DNA of 64,000 nucleotides, taken from positions 620,001 through 684,000 of the forward strand of contig JABCPU010000003.1 of the NCBI GenBank assembly GCA_016800925.1, read 5' to 3'. Made by a program: the position numbers and the translations under genes. The notes beneath the pieces were generated by a model. It worked only from the letters and a program-made list of their open reading frames with translations. It did no database searches and was not told where the DNA came from. The stretch comes from Suillus spraguei. Lineage: Eukaryota > Basidiomycota > Agaricomycetes > Boletales > Suillaceae. This document shows, one piece after another, positions 11,723-22,234 of this stretch; the first letter of the stretch is position 1, and each line of letters begins with the position of its first letter.

Positions 11723-13513
11723 ATGACTTCCAGCTCGATGCAGCCCAGCGCAGCAAAAAACAAATCAATTTTGACACCAGTCATGATCTTAGAGGGACAT
11801 GAACCATGGCGTTTTGACTTGTCGCATGGTAAACATGACAAGAACAAATATGTTTTGTTTCATTTCATATTTTCCCGACGGCAAATAGATGGTCAGCGCA
11901 TCACGCGATAAGACCATTCGGCGATGGGACCTGCAGGAGGGTAAGGAGATTGTGAAGGCTCGGGAGGTTTGCAAGCATGAGACAAGATAGTGGTGGTATC
12001 AAGGAATGGTCGATGGATTGTCACTGCCAGTGACGGGGCGGAGCTCAAGGTCAATGAGGTTGAGACGGGGATGTGAGAACGTTTCATGAAGACGCTTCAA
12101 GTTGTATCAGATGGATCGATATTTCTGCGGTTACTAGTGGTGCGTCGATCGATTATACAGTGCGGGTATGGAACTTGGACACAGGCAAACTCGTGACTGG
12201 TCCATTCAAATTATTGGAATGGTCATCCTCACCACGTAACAATTCGATTATCGGAAGACTCTCGGAAGCTAGCGGTAACAATCTTTGAGTCAGATTTGAA
12301 GAACTGCTATTATCTGCAGGTTTGGGATGTCCAAGCACAGAAATTGATTGTGCAAAAATCTACTTTGTCTTTCGGTGCAAGGTATATTCCTTGGCTACCA
12401 GACAACAAAAGACAAATCCATTGTTACCATACTCGGCTCCACGGAGGACTACTCTTTGATTATCTATGAGTGTGACGCGTCGACGCTCAAGACTATCAGA
12501 GCTCCTTTCAAAGGGCACACCTACATCACTGATCTAGCACTTTCACCTGATTGTGTTCTTCTCGCCAGCTCTTCCTATGACGGCACCATCAAGCTATGGT
12601 CCTTCGAATCCCGCCAGCTCCTTGCTTCATTGGCTCCCATGACCCTCGTCCTCTCACCCAATTCGCGCCAACTGGCTTATACGACCTGGCATGAGACCGA
12701 GATCTATATATGCAACATTCAAGCCAATATCCTTGCTAGCATTGGACTTACAGAAGAACCACAGCTTAGTGTATGTATTCCTTGCATACCTCCATCGTTT
12801 ACTATATGCTAATGTTCTTACAGACCAGTAAGTCTAAAGATGTAACACCTCGTCCCGTGCGCCGTAAACAAATGATAATCCCTGCTGCTCCCATCTCTCA
12901 ACCTTTGCCTACAAGGGACCCCATGTTTTCCTTCACTTTCTACGCAAACCCTTCCCTCCTCTTCTCGTATGGATGTGGTTCGCACCGATGAGCCTCGTAA
13001 TCCCCTGAATGTATGTTCCTTATGCATGTTTGCTCTGCAGTTGACTTGATAATTTCCTTGCAGTTCCCTGCTACATTACCCTTACCACGTTCACTTGTAA
13101 ATCGTGACGGTAATGTGAGTGCAGACCGCCATAATTACATATTACACTTACGTTCTTCTAGTCTCGATCCGCGCCAGCACCACTCACCACCCAATCCTCC
13201 CTCATCAATACTTCCCCGATTGTCATTGGTAGATCCCGTTTACATCGACCATCAACCTGGTGGCCCTTTCAAACAGTTCATGCATCGCCTACTGTCGTCG
13301 ATGTTCCTCTTGCGCCGGGTAAACTGGTATGCGTGTCTCATTTTTCTCGTCGTATTATGAATTTCATGCATCCACGTATAGCGGAACGCTACAGCGGGTG
13401 CTCTCAGCAATGATGATGATAGCCTGATACGTGACGAAGACTACGTTCCTCCTTTGCCTTCCTCTCCCAATGCCGGACAGCATGGAAGCGGCCGATTCTG
13501 TTTCTGTTTCTGA
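11723..13513 (+). pseudogene. WD40 repeat protein, copy B, multiply disabled
   Basis: The N-terminus MTSSSMQPSAAKNKSIL and the C-terminal tail (RYATAGALSND-like, DLIRDEDYVPP at about 13390-13455, stop 13511-13513) match copy A. In between, a stop and frame change occur near 11885 (GGCAAATAGATGG). A frame change occurs near 11980 (ACAAGATAGTGG), and another near 12072, where ATCGTGAGA of copy A has become ATGTGAGA. The Trp codon lost in copy A is intact here (CGATGGGACC). The 3' part (GHTYITDLALSPDCV, DGTIKLWSFESRQ) still reads as WD40. The number of lesions makes it a true pseudogene. Confidence 0.75.
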
Positions 13514-14740
13514 CTGATTTCGAACTTACTTGTTCCGTTACTGTCATTATTGCTCGTTGTATGCATTATCCTAGTGTAAGCTTTTATATTTACAATAATG
13601 TTTGATCATGATCTACAATGCTTTTTAAAACATCTGATCACGCATTTTCAGTGGCACGGTGTCAATTTATCATCTTATGCTCTGTAAGTTTTTACTTCGA
13701 GCACTTATTCTCCATCGATACTAGCTACATACGACGCGAAGAACCATACATAATGTGTCTAGAACAATTCTTCTCCATATAATCATGTACTTACACCTGA
13801 GATAGGGTCAGAAAAGCTCTATCAACAGATGAGATACATATCCCGAGTCATACTTATGAATGTATTTATTTCGAATATGACGAGCAGCATCCGTCGCGAA
13901 CTCTTACTTAGCTGGGTCTCAGATCTCAGGTGTTACTATAGATAACTTTATGTCACACTTTTGGCGGAGGTCACACGCGTCACAATAAGGTGATCTTCTC
14001 ATAATGTCTACCGTATGCAATATGTATTATACTATTTATGACCATTTCAACTGTAAGTGTTATACTACTTGACATCTGTCTCACTTTTATATATTCTAGC
14101 TTTGTTTTTCAAAGTTCTGCATTCATTTGTGCTTACCCACACGTCATGTGTTTGGCACTTGTGAGTGATGCACTCCTCCGAGTCGTTCGCAATGCACACT
14201 CATTTTTAGTCATTTCTGTGCATTTTTGCACTTTTTGTGCTCTTCTGTGCTCATTCTTATCTGTACTTGTTCTCGCTTGGTTTTACCTCTGCTAACTCGT
14301 TTTCGCTCATTCTCACCTATGTGAATTTCGGCGCATGCCTATACCATACCTGAAAACCCCCAGACACTGAACTTGCGCTCTTGCTTTTCTGCGGGTTCAT
14401 TTTGAAACTGGCCTATCTGACATGCTGTGAGTGATATTTGCATATGACTGCCAACTTCTGTGGGGTTATGATTGTACCCGAAGCGATAGTACCTGACAGT
14501 CCGGACGTGGGATGCATATCATATGCCTCCAGCGTGCCCACGTGACCAATCCAAATTTATCCTACTTGAACACGAGTCTGCCTCAGGCTCCCGTTTTCAA
14601 AGCTGTGTTCAATCAATCCTAGCAATTGATGTGGCGACTTCACATTGAACTGCCATAAGGAACAACAGGCCTAATTACTGTATGTAACTTGAAACCTGCT
14701 TCTGCCCATTCCGTGTTCCCCATCCTTCTTTCTGTCCATC
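13514..14740. other. Intergenic region, ~1.2 kb
   Basis: The first ~180 bp are the end of unit B. The rest is unique. A pyrimidine-rich stretch at 14200-14330 with repeated TGTGCTC/CTCATT words gives an open frame with hydrophobic codons, but it has no start context, splice pattern or homology that I trust. The last 100 bp hold the promoter of the surface-protein gene. Confidence 0.45.
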
Positions 14741-16115
14741 ATGTCACCACTCTCGAAGGCATGGTCATTAGTAGTGGTCTTGGCAGCAGCAGCATTTGTA
14801 CCCAGAGGTGCTTTTGCGCAGTCGTCTAATGTGATATGCCTATCCTCCTTTGGTTGGGTAATGATCTCTTCTTATTTTTATTTTCATAGGCTTCAAGACG
14901 TAGATTCTGATTCATGATCTGCAGATGAACAACACCCTCAGGCAAAACCCTTGCCTTGTTACTGTTTACCTCCAGAGCGCCTGTGGTACAGGTACGCCTT
15001 TTTCACTATGCCTTGGCCTCGCATAACTAGTTCTGGGGTAGTTATGTCAATCGATCCTTTACCACTCGGTGATGTGTATGAAGGCCCCTCCGCCGCTGGA
15101 GCAAATTCCTGCGAATGTAATACGGTAACCTACTCGATGATAAGCGCTTGCAGCGTTTGTCAGAACGGCTCGTATTTGTCGTGAGTCGTATTCAAGTATG
15201 CTTGACTTCACGAGGCGTTTTTCTCCTATCAGCTGGTCTTCCTGGAGTGCCAGTTGCTCCCAAATGTCTATCCGAGAGTCAGTCTGCAAGGTTGTTGATA
15301 TTCTGCAAGCTTTTTAAATACACCTGATCGACAGATATCCGATGCCCATCCCCGCTGGCACCAGGGTTCCGAATTGGGCATATTTGAACGTCAGTACACG
15401 ATTACTTATCCCAATTCTCGTCATCTAATGTTATCTGAAGGTGACCGATAGTGAATTTAGCTCCTCTGCAGCACAAAGCAATGGAGGTTAGGATTCATGC
15501 ACAACTTTTCCATCGCAGAAGCGCTTTTACTCACCTTCATGTTCATGTAGACCTACCGGAATCTACTGCAACCATTGTACCATCTACTACCACAGTCATT
15601 CATTCGACCACCTTGCCTGCTTCTTTTATCACCGTGTATATTTCTTCAACTACGTCCACAGGACCATCAATGACACCTAGTTCGACAAGTTTAAACATTA
15701 GAGCTACAGCTGGGGGTGCTGTTGGTGGAATTGTGGGAGCTGCAGCCATCGTAGGCCTTGCGACGTGGTTTTTTCTCAAACGCCGTCGCTCCTCCACAAT
15801 GCCATCAGCCGGTTTCGGCAAGCTAAACAGAGGTCTGGACCACACTCGAAGTCATTACTCCACTGACAATACTACGTTCCAAATGACGCGGCAATCACGT
15901 CTCTACGTATGTCTCTTATGATTTTATGATACATCAGGTTGTCTCATTCTCTCACGCAGGACCCCTCTGACCCGACCACTTTTCTAGGTCATCCTCACTC
16001 CCCCACCGGCCTAGTCACTTCATCTAGCAATATAGACGTAAACCCATCAATGCCCTCGTCCGCCTTTCCCCAACAGTTGCGTTCTGGACAATACGCTGGC
16101 ATTCCACAGATCTAG
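14741..16115 (+). CDS. Secreted/single-pass membrane protein with Ser/Thr-rich stalk
   Basis: Eight exons (14741-14857, 14925-14991, 15042-15180, 15233-15277, 15335-15389, 15441-15486, 15551-15906, 15960-16115) sum to 326 codons plus stop, in frame throughout. Residues 1-26 form a signal peptide (SLVVVLAAAAFVPRGAFA). The ectodomain is Cys-rich (NPCLVTVYLQSACG, NSCECNTVTYSMISACSVCQ) and ends with AGTRVPNWAYLN. A Ser/Thr-rich stalk follows, then a Gly/Ala transmembrane helix (AGGAVGGIVGAAAIVGLATW), a basic KRRR stop-transfer motif and a ~90-residue cytoplasmic tail. The layout matches a common basidiomycete surface-protein family of unknown function. A cell-wall or sensing role is inferred only from topology. 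Confidence 0.78.
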
Positions 16116-16651
16116 AATTTGGGCTTATCCTTTATGTCGCTTACTTTCTGGTCGGAAATTTATAGTTGGTTGCAACTATGCATCTTCGAGATTCGGTTGC
16201 AACTGTATTGAACCAAGTCGAGATATTCGTACAGTCAGTCATGCACTTGTTTTTCTCATGTGGTACTGCACTGATAGTACCCAATTTTAATAATTTATTG
16301 TTGTACTCGTCAAGTGTGGAAAGTCTGTCTAATTTTGACTGGTTTAACGGGTGTCGAAAAGGCTTTACCAGCTGTGTCCGAGCTCGGCGGTAAGATTTTC
16401 ATTGATTGAAATGACACTGACTAGCCGTTAGATCTGTGCAATTAGAATAACTTCGGCAAAAGATTTCTAAATAGTTAAAATAACTCTTAAGTTTGCACGG
16501 GAAAGTTTTCTTGATACGCGTCTATCACGTTTACATACAATTCGTGCTTGTAGGATATTATACAATGGTGGGTATTAGTAGTCTGCAAAGATACAAATAT
16601 AAAGGGTGTCCGATCTTCTCAAACCAGATAACACAAACTACAGGACCAAAT
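16116..16651. other. Intergenic region between convergent genes
   Basis: Lies between the 3' ends of the surface-protein gene and SPT3. AT-rich, no coding feature seen. Confidence 0.55.
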
Positions 16652-17983
16652 TTAAATAAGACTGACTCTCGTGCGCACAAGCCCACCACGCCAATTCCGC
16701 ATCCCCGCACTGCGGTGATGCGACCAGTCCCCCTGCATTCGTGCAAATGCATCCTGGATGTGCTCAGGCCGCAGAGCCGTCCTTGCTTCTGGCGGAGGTA
16801 AAAATAGTGAACTTGTAGGCAGTGGTGCTTCTTCCTCCCCCTCTTCCTCCTCTCTCCTCGCGCGTTTCTCCCGTTGTTCCCCTCGCCTGTGTGAGTGGTG
16901 CGACTTGCGCTTGCCAAGGATGGGCGAGATCCCAAGGTAGTCGTCTCGTAAATATGATTCTTCGAGGGACTTTTTGACGTCGAGGCCTGCGAGCGTAAGG
17001 GAGCGCACCATTTCGAACGCGAGAAATCCAACGATATCGACGGTATCGTCGTTGGCTTTTAGGTCCAGGTGTGGAGGGAGGTTAAGAAAGTCCCGGAAAC
17101 GCTTGGCTAGTTGTTCGCCGCGTCAGTAAGATCCTGTCTAGCTCATGAAACGACTTCACCTTTTCGATACGTGAATGACGCTTGTCTACAATCTGAATAA
17201 TGTTGATATTCTTCCCTCGTCATTTGTCGTGTGGCATCATCGGCTTCTTTGAGGCGCTGTATACTTGCTTCATGTGCCTCGATATCGTCTTCGTCTTCTT
17301 CGTCGTCAGATTGGTGTCCAGATTGACGGAGCACCTCACTGTAGATCGTTGAAATCTCCCAAGGAAGCTTAATAGTAATTTTTTGCGCTTTTGTTGTCAG
17401 TTTATCTATGCGAATGTCAGTAGACAAGTAGACAGATGTAGGAGAAATACAGACCGTCAGCGCCATCCTCAAGAGTCTCGACTTCAACGCCACCCCCTCC
17501 ATCACCACCCGAGTCTTTAGCATGCTTACGAACGTCCTTCCACGAGAGATATGTCCGGAGACGATTGACCTTACCGCGGTCGTGGCGAATGAGAAAGATA
17601 AGGTCCTCTGCGGTAATGTAGCGCACACCACGCCGATTCGCATGGAGGCGGGCTTGCAGGATCTAGAGTAGCTCAACACACTCCAGGTGAATCTCGTCGA
17701 CAAAGTACAGGTCACTCACGAGCTCGATGAGCTGACTGCGCACGATATCCTCGACGAGGTTAACAGTCTCCGGATTTGGGTCTTGGATCTCGCCAAAGAC
17801 AAACATCTGGAAAGCATCGTTCATACCAAGTGTGGCATGTACATAATAGCAATGACGTACCATCTGAGATATCTCCTGCGTGTACTTGTAGTCGCGACTG
17901 GTGCCATCTGAAGGTTTCTTCGTGACCACTATTGGTGCTGGAGCAGGCGCTGCGGCTGGTGCTGCCGTTTGTGTTGGCGCCAT
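16652..17983 (-). CDS. SPT3: SAGA complex subunit Spt3
   Basis: Spt3 is a histone-fold subunit of the SAGA coactivator that contacts TBP. Five exons are read from the ATG at 17983. The N-terminus is Ala/Pro-rich. The first histone fold contains YTQEISQM spliced to [20 protein letters not shown] and IVRSQLIEL. It is followed by [20 protein letters not shown] and [16 protein letters not shown]. The second half carries [33 protein letters not shown] and [19 protein letters not shown]. The C-terminus is Glu/Arg-rich and ends [12 protein letters not shown] before the stop at 16652. It is divergent from MET16. A second, intron-bearing copy lies at 36419-37726. Confidence 0.9.
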
Positions 17984-18211
17984 AGCGAGCAGTGAGCAGT
18001 CAATAAAGCAACCAATGATCAATTTCCTAATGGTTGATAAGCTTTTTCCATAATTAGAAATGCTCTACGTGGGGTCTTGCTAGTCGGTGTTGCAATCGCT
18101 ACGCCATGTGGACCACATCTCAAATATATACCATGTCTGCTGGTCCGACATCTGACCGTAGTTTTATTCTTTGTTCATACACTATTGTAACGTCTTAGCT
18201 TTCCGTTACTA
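17984..18211. promoter_or_regulatory. Divergent promoter SPT3 / MET16
   Basis: A 228 bp interval between divergent start codons. The ~25 bp next to the SPT3 ATG (TGACTGCTCACTGCTCGCT) are the only part retained upstream of the SPT3 duplicate at 36419. Confidence 0.5.
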
Positions 18212-19135
18212 ATGACCGACCAATTCAGCACTCCGCTTGAGCTGCCACTGGATGAAGAAACGCTCGCGGCTATCAACGCCCACCTCTCCCAGCTTTCTCC
18301 ACAAGACATTCTCGTATGGGCACTCACGCACCTCCCTGCCCTATACCAGACAACAGCTTTCGGGCTCACAGGCTCGTCGCCCTCGATATGCTCTCCAAAT
18401 CTGGTCACCCGATCCCGAAACTTATTTTTCTGGATACGCTGTATCACTTTGCGGAAACATACGAGCTTGTGCAGCAGGTGCGGGAATTTTATGCCGTCGA
18501 TATCAAGGTCTACAAGCCTGAGGGATGTAACACAATTCGAGATTTTGAAAAGAAACACGGCGAAGAATTGTGGGAGAAAGATGACGATACATATGATTTT
18601 GCGGTCAAGGTATGTTGTTTATCCCGACATTTCAGTAGATAACTGAGCTGGATTGCATGTAGGTTGAGCCTGCCCAGCGTGCGTACCAGGAGCTGGGTGT
18701 GCGCAGCGTCATTACGGGCCGGCGTAGATCTCAGGGCGGCGATCGTGCTTCCCTCCAGCCACTTGAGATCGATGAAACGGGACTCCTCAAGTTAAATCCA
18801 CTCTTTGCGTGGTCTTTCTCGCAGGTCGATGCGTACATTCGTGAGAACGATGTTCCGAGGAATCGACTGCTCGATCAGGGGTATCGCAGTGTCGGTGACT
18901 GGCATAGCACACAGCCCAGTCGTGAGGGCGATGCTGGCGAGCGTGCAGGGAGATGGGCAGATAAGGGTGAGAAGACTGAATGTGGTCTCCACAAGAACTT
19001 TTTTGAAATGAAGTCGAGGGCAAAGGTTCGCTGATCTGCGGTGATATGGATGTTTTACTGATATGATAATATTAGCTCGAGGAGCAACCAGAAGAAGTAA
19101 CAACTACTTCAGAGGTAGCCACTCCTCCTGCGTAA
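18212..19135 (+). CDS. MET16: Phosphoadenylyl-sulfate (PAPS) reductase
   Basis: This enzyme reduces PAPS to sulfite with thioredoxin in assimilatory sulfate reduction. The exons are 18212-18609, 18663-19025 and 19076-19135. Recognisable parts are QDILVWALTHLPALYQTTAFGLTG, LVALDMLSKSGHPIPKLIFLDT, and the catalytic KTECGLH near the C-terminus (about 18974-18994), whose Cys is the nucleophile. SVITGRRRSQGG is the substrate-binding loop region, and LKLNPLFAWSF is also conserved. The frame changes at 18373: the family needs GGC CTC GTC where the window has GGCTCGTC, so one C is missing. Everything before and after is conserved, so I read this as a one-base sequence error. Confidence 0.9.
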
Positions 19136-19635
19136 TTAATTTTAATGGTGTAAGGATGCTGAGAAATATTGAATATGTATCACTGTCGATTTAAGCGCTG
19201 GTCTTAGACCAACGTTCGTGATGTTGTGACGAGAGCGGTATGTAGGACCGTTTCTCGTTTAATCTCGGGGTATTTGACGAAATGAATGCTTCGATAGTCT
19301 TGGAATTACAGTATACTGGCTTCTATCTCTCAGCTATATTTTTAGAAGGTGTGTTCTTGATGCTTGGGGTTGAAGGGGAAACCTACAATTGTCAATTTCT
19401 GATTTTCGCCATGGGCGGCCCTGTGGCGAAGGCGTAACAGCACCGATTTTAAGCTAATAACAGTAGTACGCCTAAACCTATCAGGGCCAGCCTCCCCCGA
19501 TTCATATCTTATGCTGCTTCCAGTTACTGATAAACGCTATCAGGGCTGCCTCATATAGGCACAAAGCGCTGGTTCGAATGGCAGCATCACTCTCTTCTCC
19601 TCAAGCTCATCCCTCCCAACCTGAGGCCAGCAGCA
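19136..19635. other. Intergenic region upstream of the RNase III gene
   Basis: No feature other than a possible alternative start for the next gene: an ATG at 19578 opens a Ser/Pro-rich 23-codon stretch ending in a GT donor, but its phase does not fit the next exon. Confidence 0.45.
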
Positions 19636-20855
19636 ATGTCTCTCAAGTATGTGGGTTTCAACAGCTACTGGCTCAATGTGCTCTCTCGCATTCCTAACAG
19701 TATTCGTATGTTACTATCTGACAGTCCACCATGCATACTCCACCCAGTGTTCAATGCGGCTCAACCGTTTCCTCCACTCCCTGATATCAACAAGGACAGC
19801 ATTCGAACGCAAGTGTTCACGCATCGCTCGTATTTTGGACGCCCGAATCATGTATTCGAGGACCATCCACATGACCCGAGTCCAGACAATGAAAAGTGAG
19901 TAAATTTTCTTCTCTGTGGGCTCCTCAGGCCGTCAGGTTGTACTGCATACCGTCCAACCGATTGAGCTTCCATAAGGGCGCTTGTGCATGGAGCCGATAC
20001 TGATCCATTCTTCAGGTATGAGCATCTTGGGGACACCGTGTTAGGCCTGGTCGTGACCAAGCTCCTCCTGGAGATGTACCCCTACTTGCGTGTTGGGCCA
20101 TCTACGGTATGCTTCATTTCTCAATGAGCACCAAGCGTACCCACCCACTATGTCCTCAGAAAATCCGAGCCCTGGTCGTAGGCAACTCAACCCTTGCTGA
20201 CATCTCGCGCATGTACGACCTACCAGCAAGACTACGTCTACATCCTGCTCAGGCGATTACTCTACGCGCTTCCGTCAATATTCAGGGTACGTTCCCGCTT
20301 CCCTTCATAATTCAATTTATTGAAAGAAGTGTTCCCAGCCGACGTCTTTGAAGTACGTTACCCCTGATTTTCAAATAAATAAACGAATACTGACACCATT
20401 CCACTGACAAGTCCTATGTGGGCGGGCTCTATCTCGAGCAGGATCTGCCGGGCGTCCAGCCCTGGTTAAGAGCCCTGTTTACGCCTTACGCAATTGAGGC
20501 GTATAAACGGGTGCGGGAGCAACATCGTCTCCCGCCTGTTCCGACGACTGCGCCTATCGCGCTTGACTCAGTTCTGTCCTCGCCCCCGCCCTCGCCCCCT
20601 CATCCCCGCCTTAGTGCCACCCCAACGACCATAGGCCACCTTGCGCTGTTCAATCAGCAGCTTCAGAAGGCCAACAGGATAGTCGAGTGGATCTACTCAG
20701 ACGGGACTGGCGAAGGCACGAAGACGACTCCAATTTGGATTGTCAGGTGCGAAGTAGATGGAGAAGTTTACGGTCGCGGACAAGGTGGGACCAAGAAAGC
20801 CGCCCGAAATGAGGCTGCCAAGGAGGGTCTGAAGAAGATGGGCATCGAAGTCTGA
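19636..20855 (+). CDS. Ribonuclease III domain protein with dsRNA-binding domain
   Basis: Exons 19636-19895, 20016-20106, 20160-20286, 20330-20352 and 20412-20855 give 314 residues in frame. The RNase III domain shows TQVFTHRSYF, the signature KYEHLGDTVLGLVVTKLL (with the catalytic Glu and Asp), the helix KIRALVVGNSTLADISRMYD, and ADVFESYVGGLYLEQ with the second Asp/Glu pair. All four metal-binding acidic residues appear present. The C-terminal ~65 residues form a dsRBD (WIVRCEVDGEVYGRGQGGT, KKAARNEAAKEGLKKMGI). Such short fungal proteins act in rRNA processing or, as a mitochondrial relative, as ribosomal protein L3 (mL44-like). I cannot decide which. The start is uncertain. Confidence 0.82.
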
Positions 20856-21297
20856 CAGTGGCTGAGGCGGGTGAGTGATGGTTTGTTCAATAAGAGGCTT
20901 AATCTGATGAGTCTGTCCAACAGGCTTTCAGCACCGTCTCTCCAGACTCGCGCTGGCTGGAGATCTACTCTTCTATTGGTGGCATCGTCGGCCTGCGCTA
21001 GTGTGTAGAGGTTGTGCATGAGATGTTGCGTCAATGCGTCAACATGAACGTGGTTCGCTATTTCATCGTCTTGATATCTTGATTCTGGCTTTTCGTACTA
21101 TTCAGTTTTATGAAGGGAGCTGGATCGAACGAGTGTTCATACATGTGTGTGCTAGATGGTCTACTATTAGATTATCGTCTTGTACCTTGCTATAGAAATG
21201 TTTACACAATGTTATCGTGCTTTCCAATTTGATAGCTGTATGACTTACCCGAACATTGTCTGTAGAGGAAACATAAATCCAAAGTACTGCAAAACCT
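20856..21297. other. Intergenic region between convergent genes
   Basis: 3' flanks of the RNase III gene and COA3. No coding feature seen. Confidence 0.55.
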
Positions 21298-21711
21298 CTA
21301 TATCGAATCGCGTAGCCTTCCGATGTTGTCTACTGGAGGCGCACCCCAAATGAGAGTCTTCCGTGATGGGTCCAACAAACGGGGGAAACGTCTCTCGAGA
21401 ATGGGCACAAGTAGACCTCGGTGTATTGATGGCACAGTAGTTGCCTTAACCTCCACAGGCACGCTGCTCGGGGCCTGTGTCACCACGACTTTTGCCTCGT
21501 CCATCACTGGAACTTTGACGACCTCCTCCACGATTGTTGGCAGCCCGCGCATCAGCGCCCGCGCCTCCTCATCAACGTCTGAGAAGTCATCTTGTTTCAC
21601 TGCGCTAATAGAATATGCCCAAACGCCGACGCCGAAGCCTGCAAGTATTAGACCGGTTATAGCGTTTCGCAGGCGAAAAGGTGCGCGTGCGCGCTGGAGA
21701 CCGGGGGACAT
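21298..21711 (-). CDS. COA3: Cytochrome c oxidase assembly factor 3
   Basis: A single exon of 137 residues. Residues 1-17 are basic (MSPGLQRARAPFRLR), then one transmembrane helix (NAITGLILAGFGVGVWAYSI) followed immediately by SAVKQDDFSDVDEEARAL. This short motif arrangement is characteristic of Coa3/Cox25, the inner-membrane protein that with Cox14 holds newly made Cox1 and feeds back on COX1 translation in mitochondria. The C-terminal ~75 residues are variable and Pro/Val-rich, longer than in yeast. No frameshift needed. Confidence 0.8.
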   Translation of the reverse strand: MSPGLQRARAPFRLRNAITGLILAGFGVGVWAYSISAVKQDDFSDVDEEARALMRGLPTIVEEVVKVPVMDEAKVVVTQAPSSVPVEVKATTVPSIHRGLLVPILERRFPRLLDPSRKTLIWGAPPVDNIGRLRDSI

Positions 21712-22234
21712 AAGCTATGAATGTTATGTGTCAAACATACTTTCATTTTCAGAGGTAGTTGGTTATGCAGATGCGACGTACAGAACTGCGTGGTCGATAG
21801 GATGCAGCAACAGTCTTTTTGGATACATATTGCTCGTTTGCCATCGGGTAGTGTTTCTAGCTTGGCTCTACCAGTTGCAAGTTAGCATAAACTAGACGCT
21901 CGATTCTAATATTGTACAGACCAAATTTTACTGCTCTGAGACGTTGAGTTCTTTGAGTTTTGGAGTTCGTGCTTTGCTATACTCAGCTCACTAGCATGCC
22001 ACGCCTCAAAGTCGTTGTCCGAGAAATTCTCACTGCATGCGGAATTCATGAGGTCACTCGATCACCTGACTCCAACTTGGAACGCGGACGGCTTTCCTGC
22101 ACCCGCGAATGGCCTGTTCCACAAGGAAGATGTTTCCGCAACCCCTGCCATTCTCTCATGCACTAAGAGTGCTTGTGAAAGCTCCGATTACAACCAAGCA
22201 ATCCGGTCGGTCGAGTCTCAGCTCGTGGTACAGA
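21712..22234. other. Intergenic region between divergent COA3 and SSADH
   Basis: Holds both promoters. The open frame running through 22015-22266 reads across the first intron of the next gene and is not convincing as protein. Confidence 0.5.

Larger units (their letters stand above)
9215..13690. repeat. Tandem duplicate unit B (F-box minus / WD40 plus pair)
   Basis: Second copy of the block described at 4195-8690, in the same orientation. Its F-box gene is open; its WD40 gene is broken at several places. In unit A the F-box gene has a two-base deletion and the WD40 gene one stop. The two units have thus decayed differently. Confidence 0.75.

Noticed and set aside
14038..14295. Small hydrophobic open frame that could be a membrane peptide
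   Set aside because: It arises from a T/C-rich repeat of TGTGCTC-like words and has no start context, splice sites or relatives.
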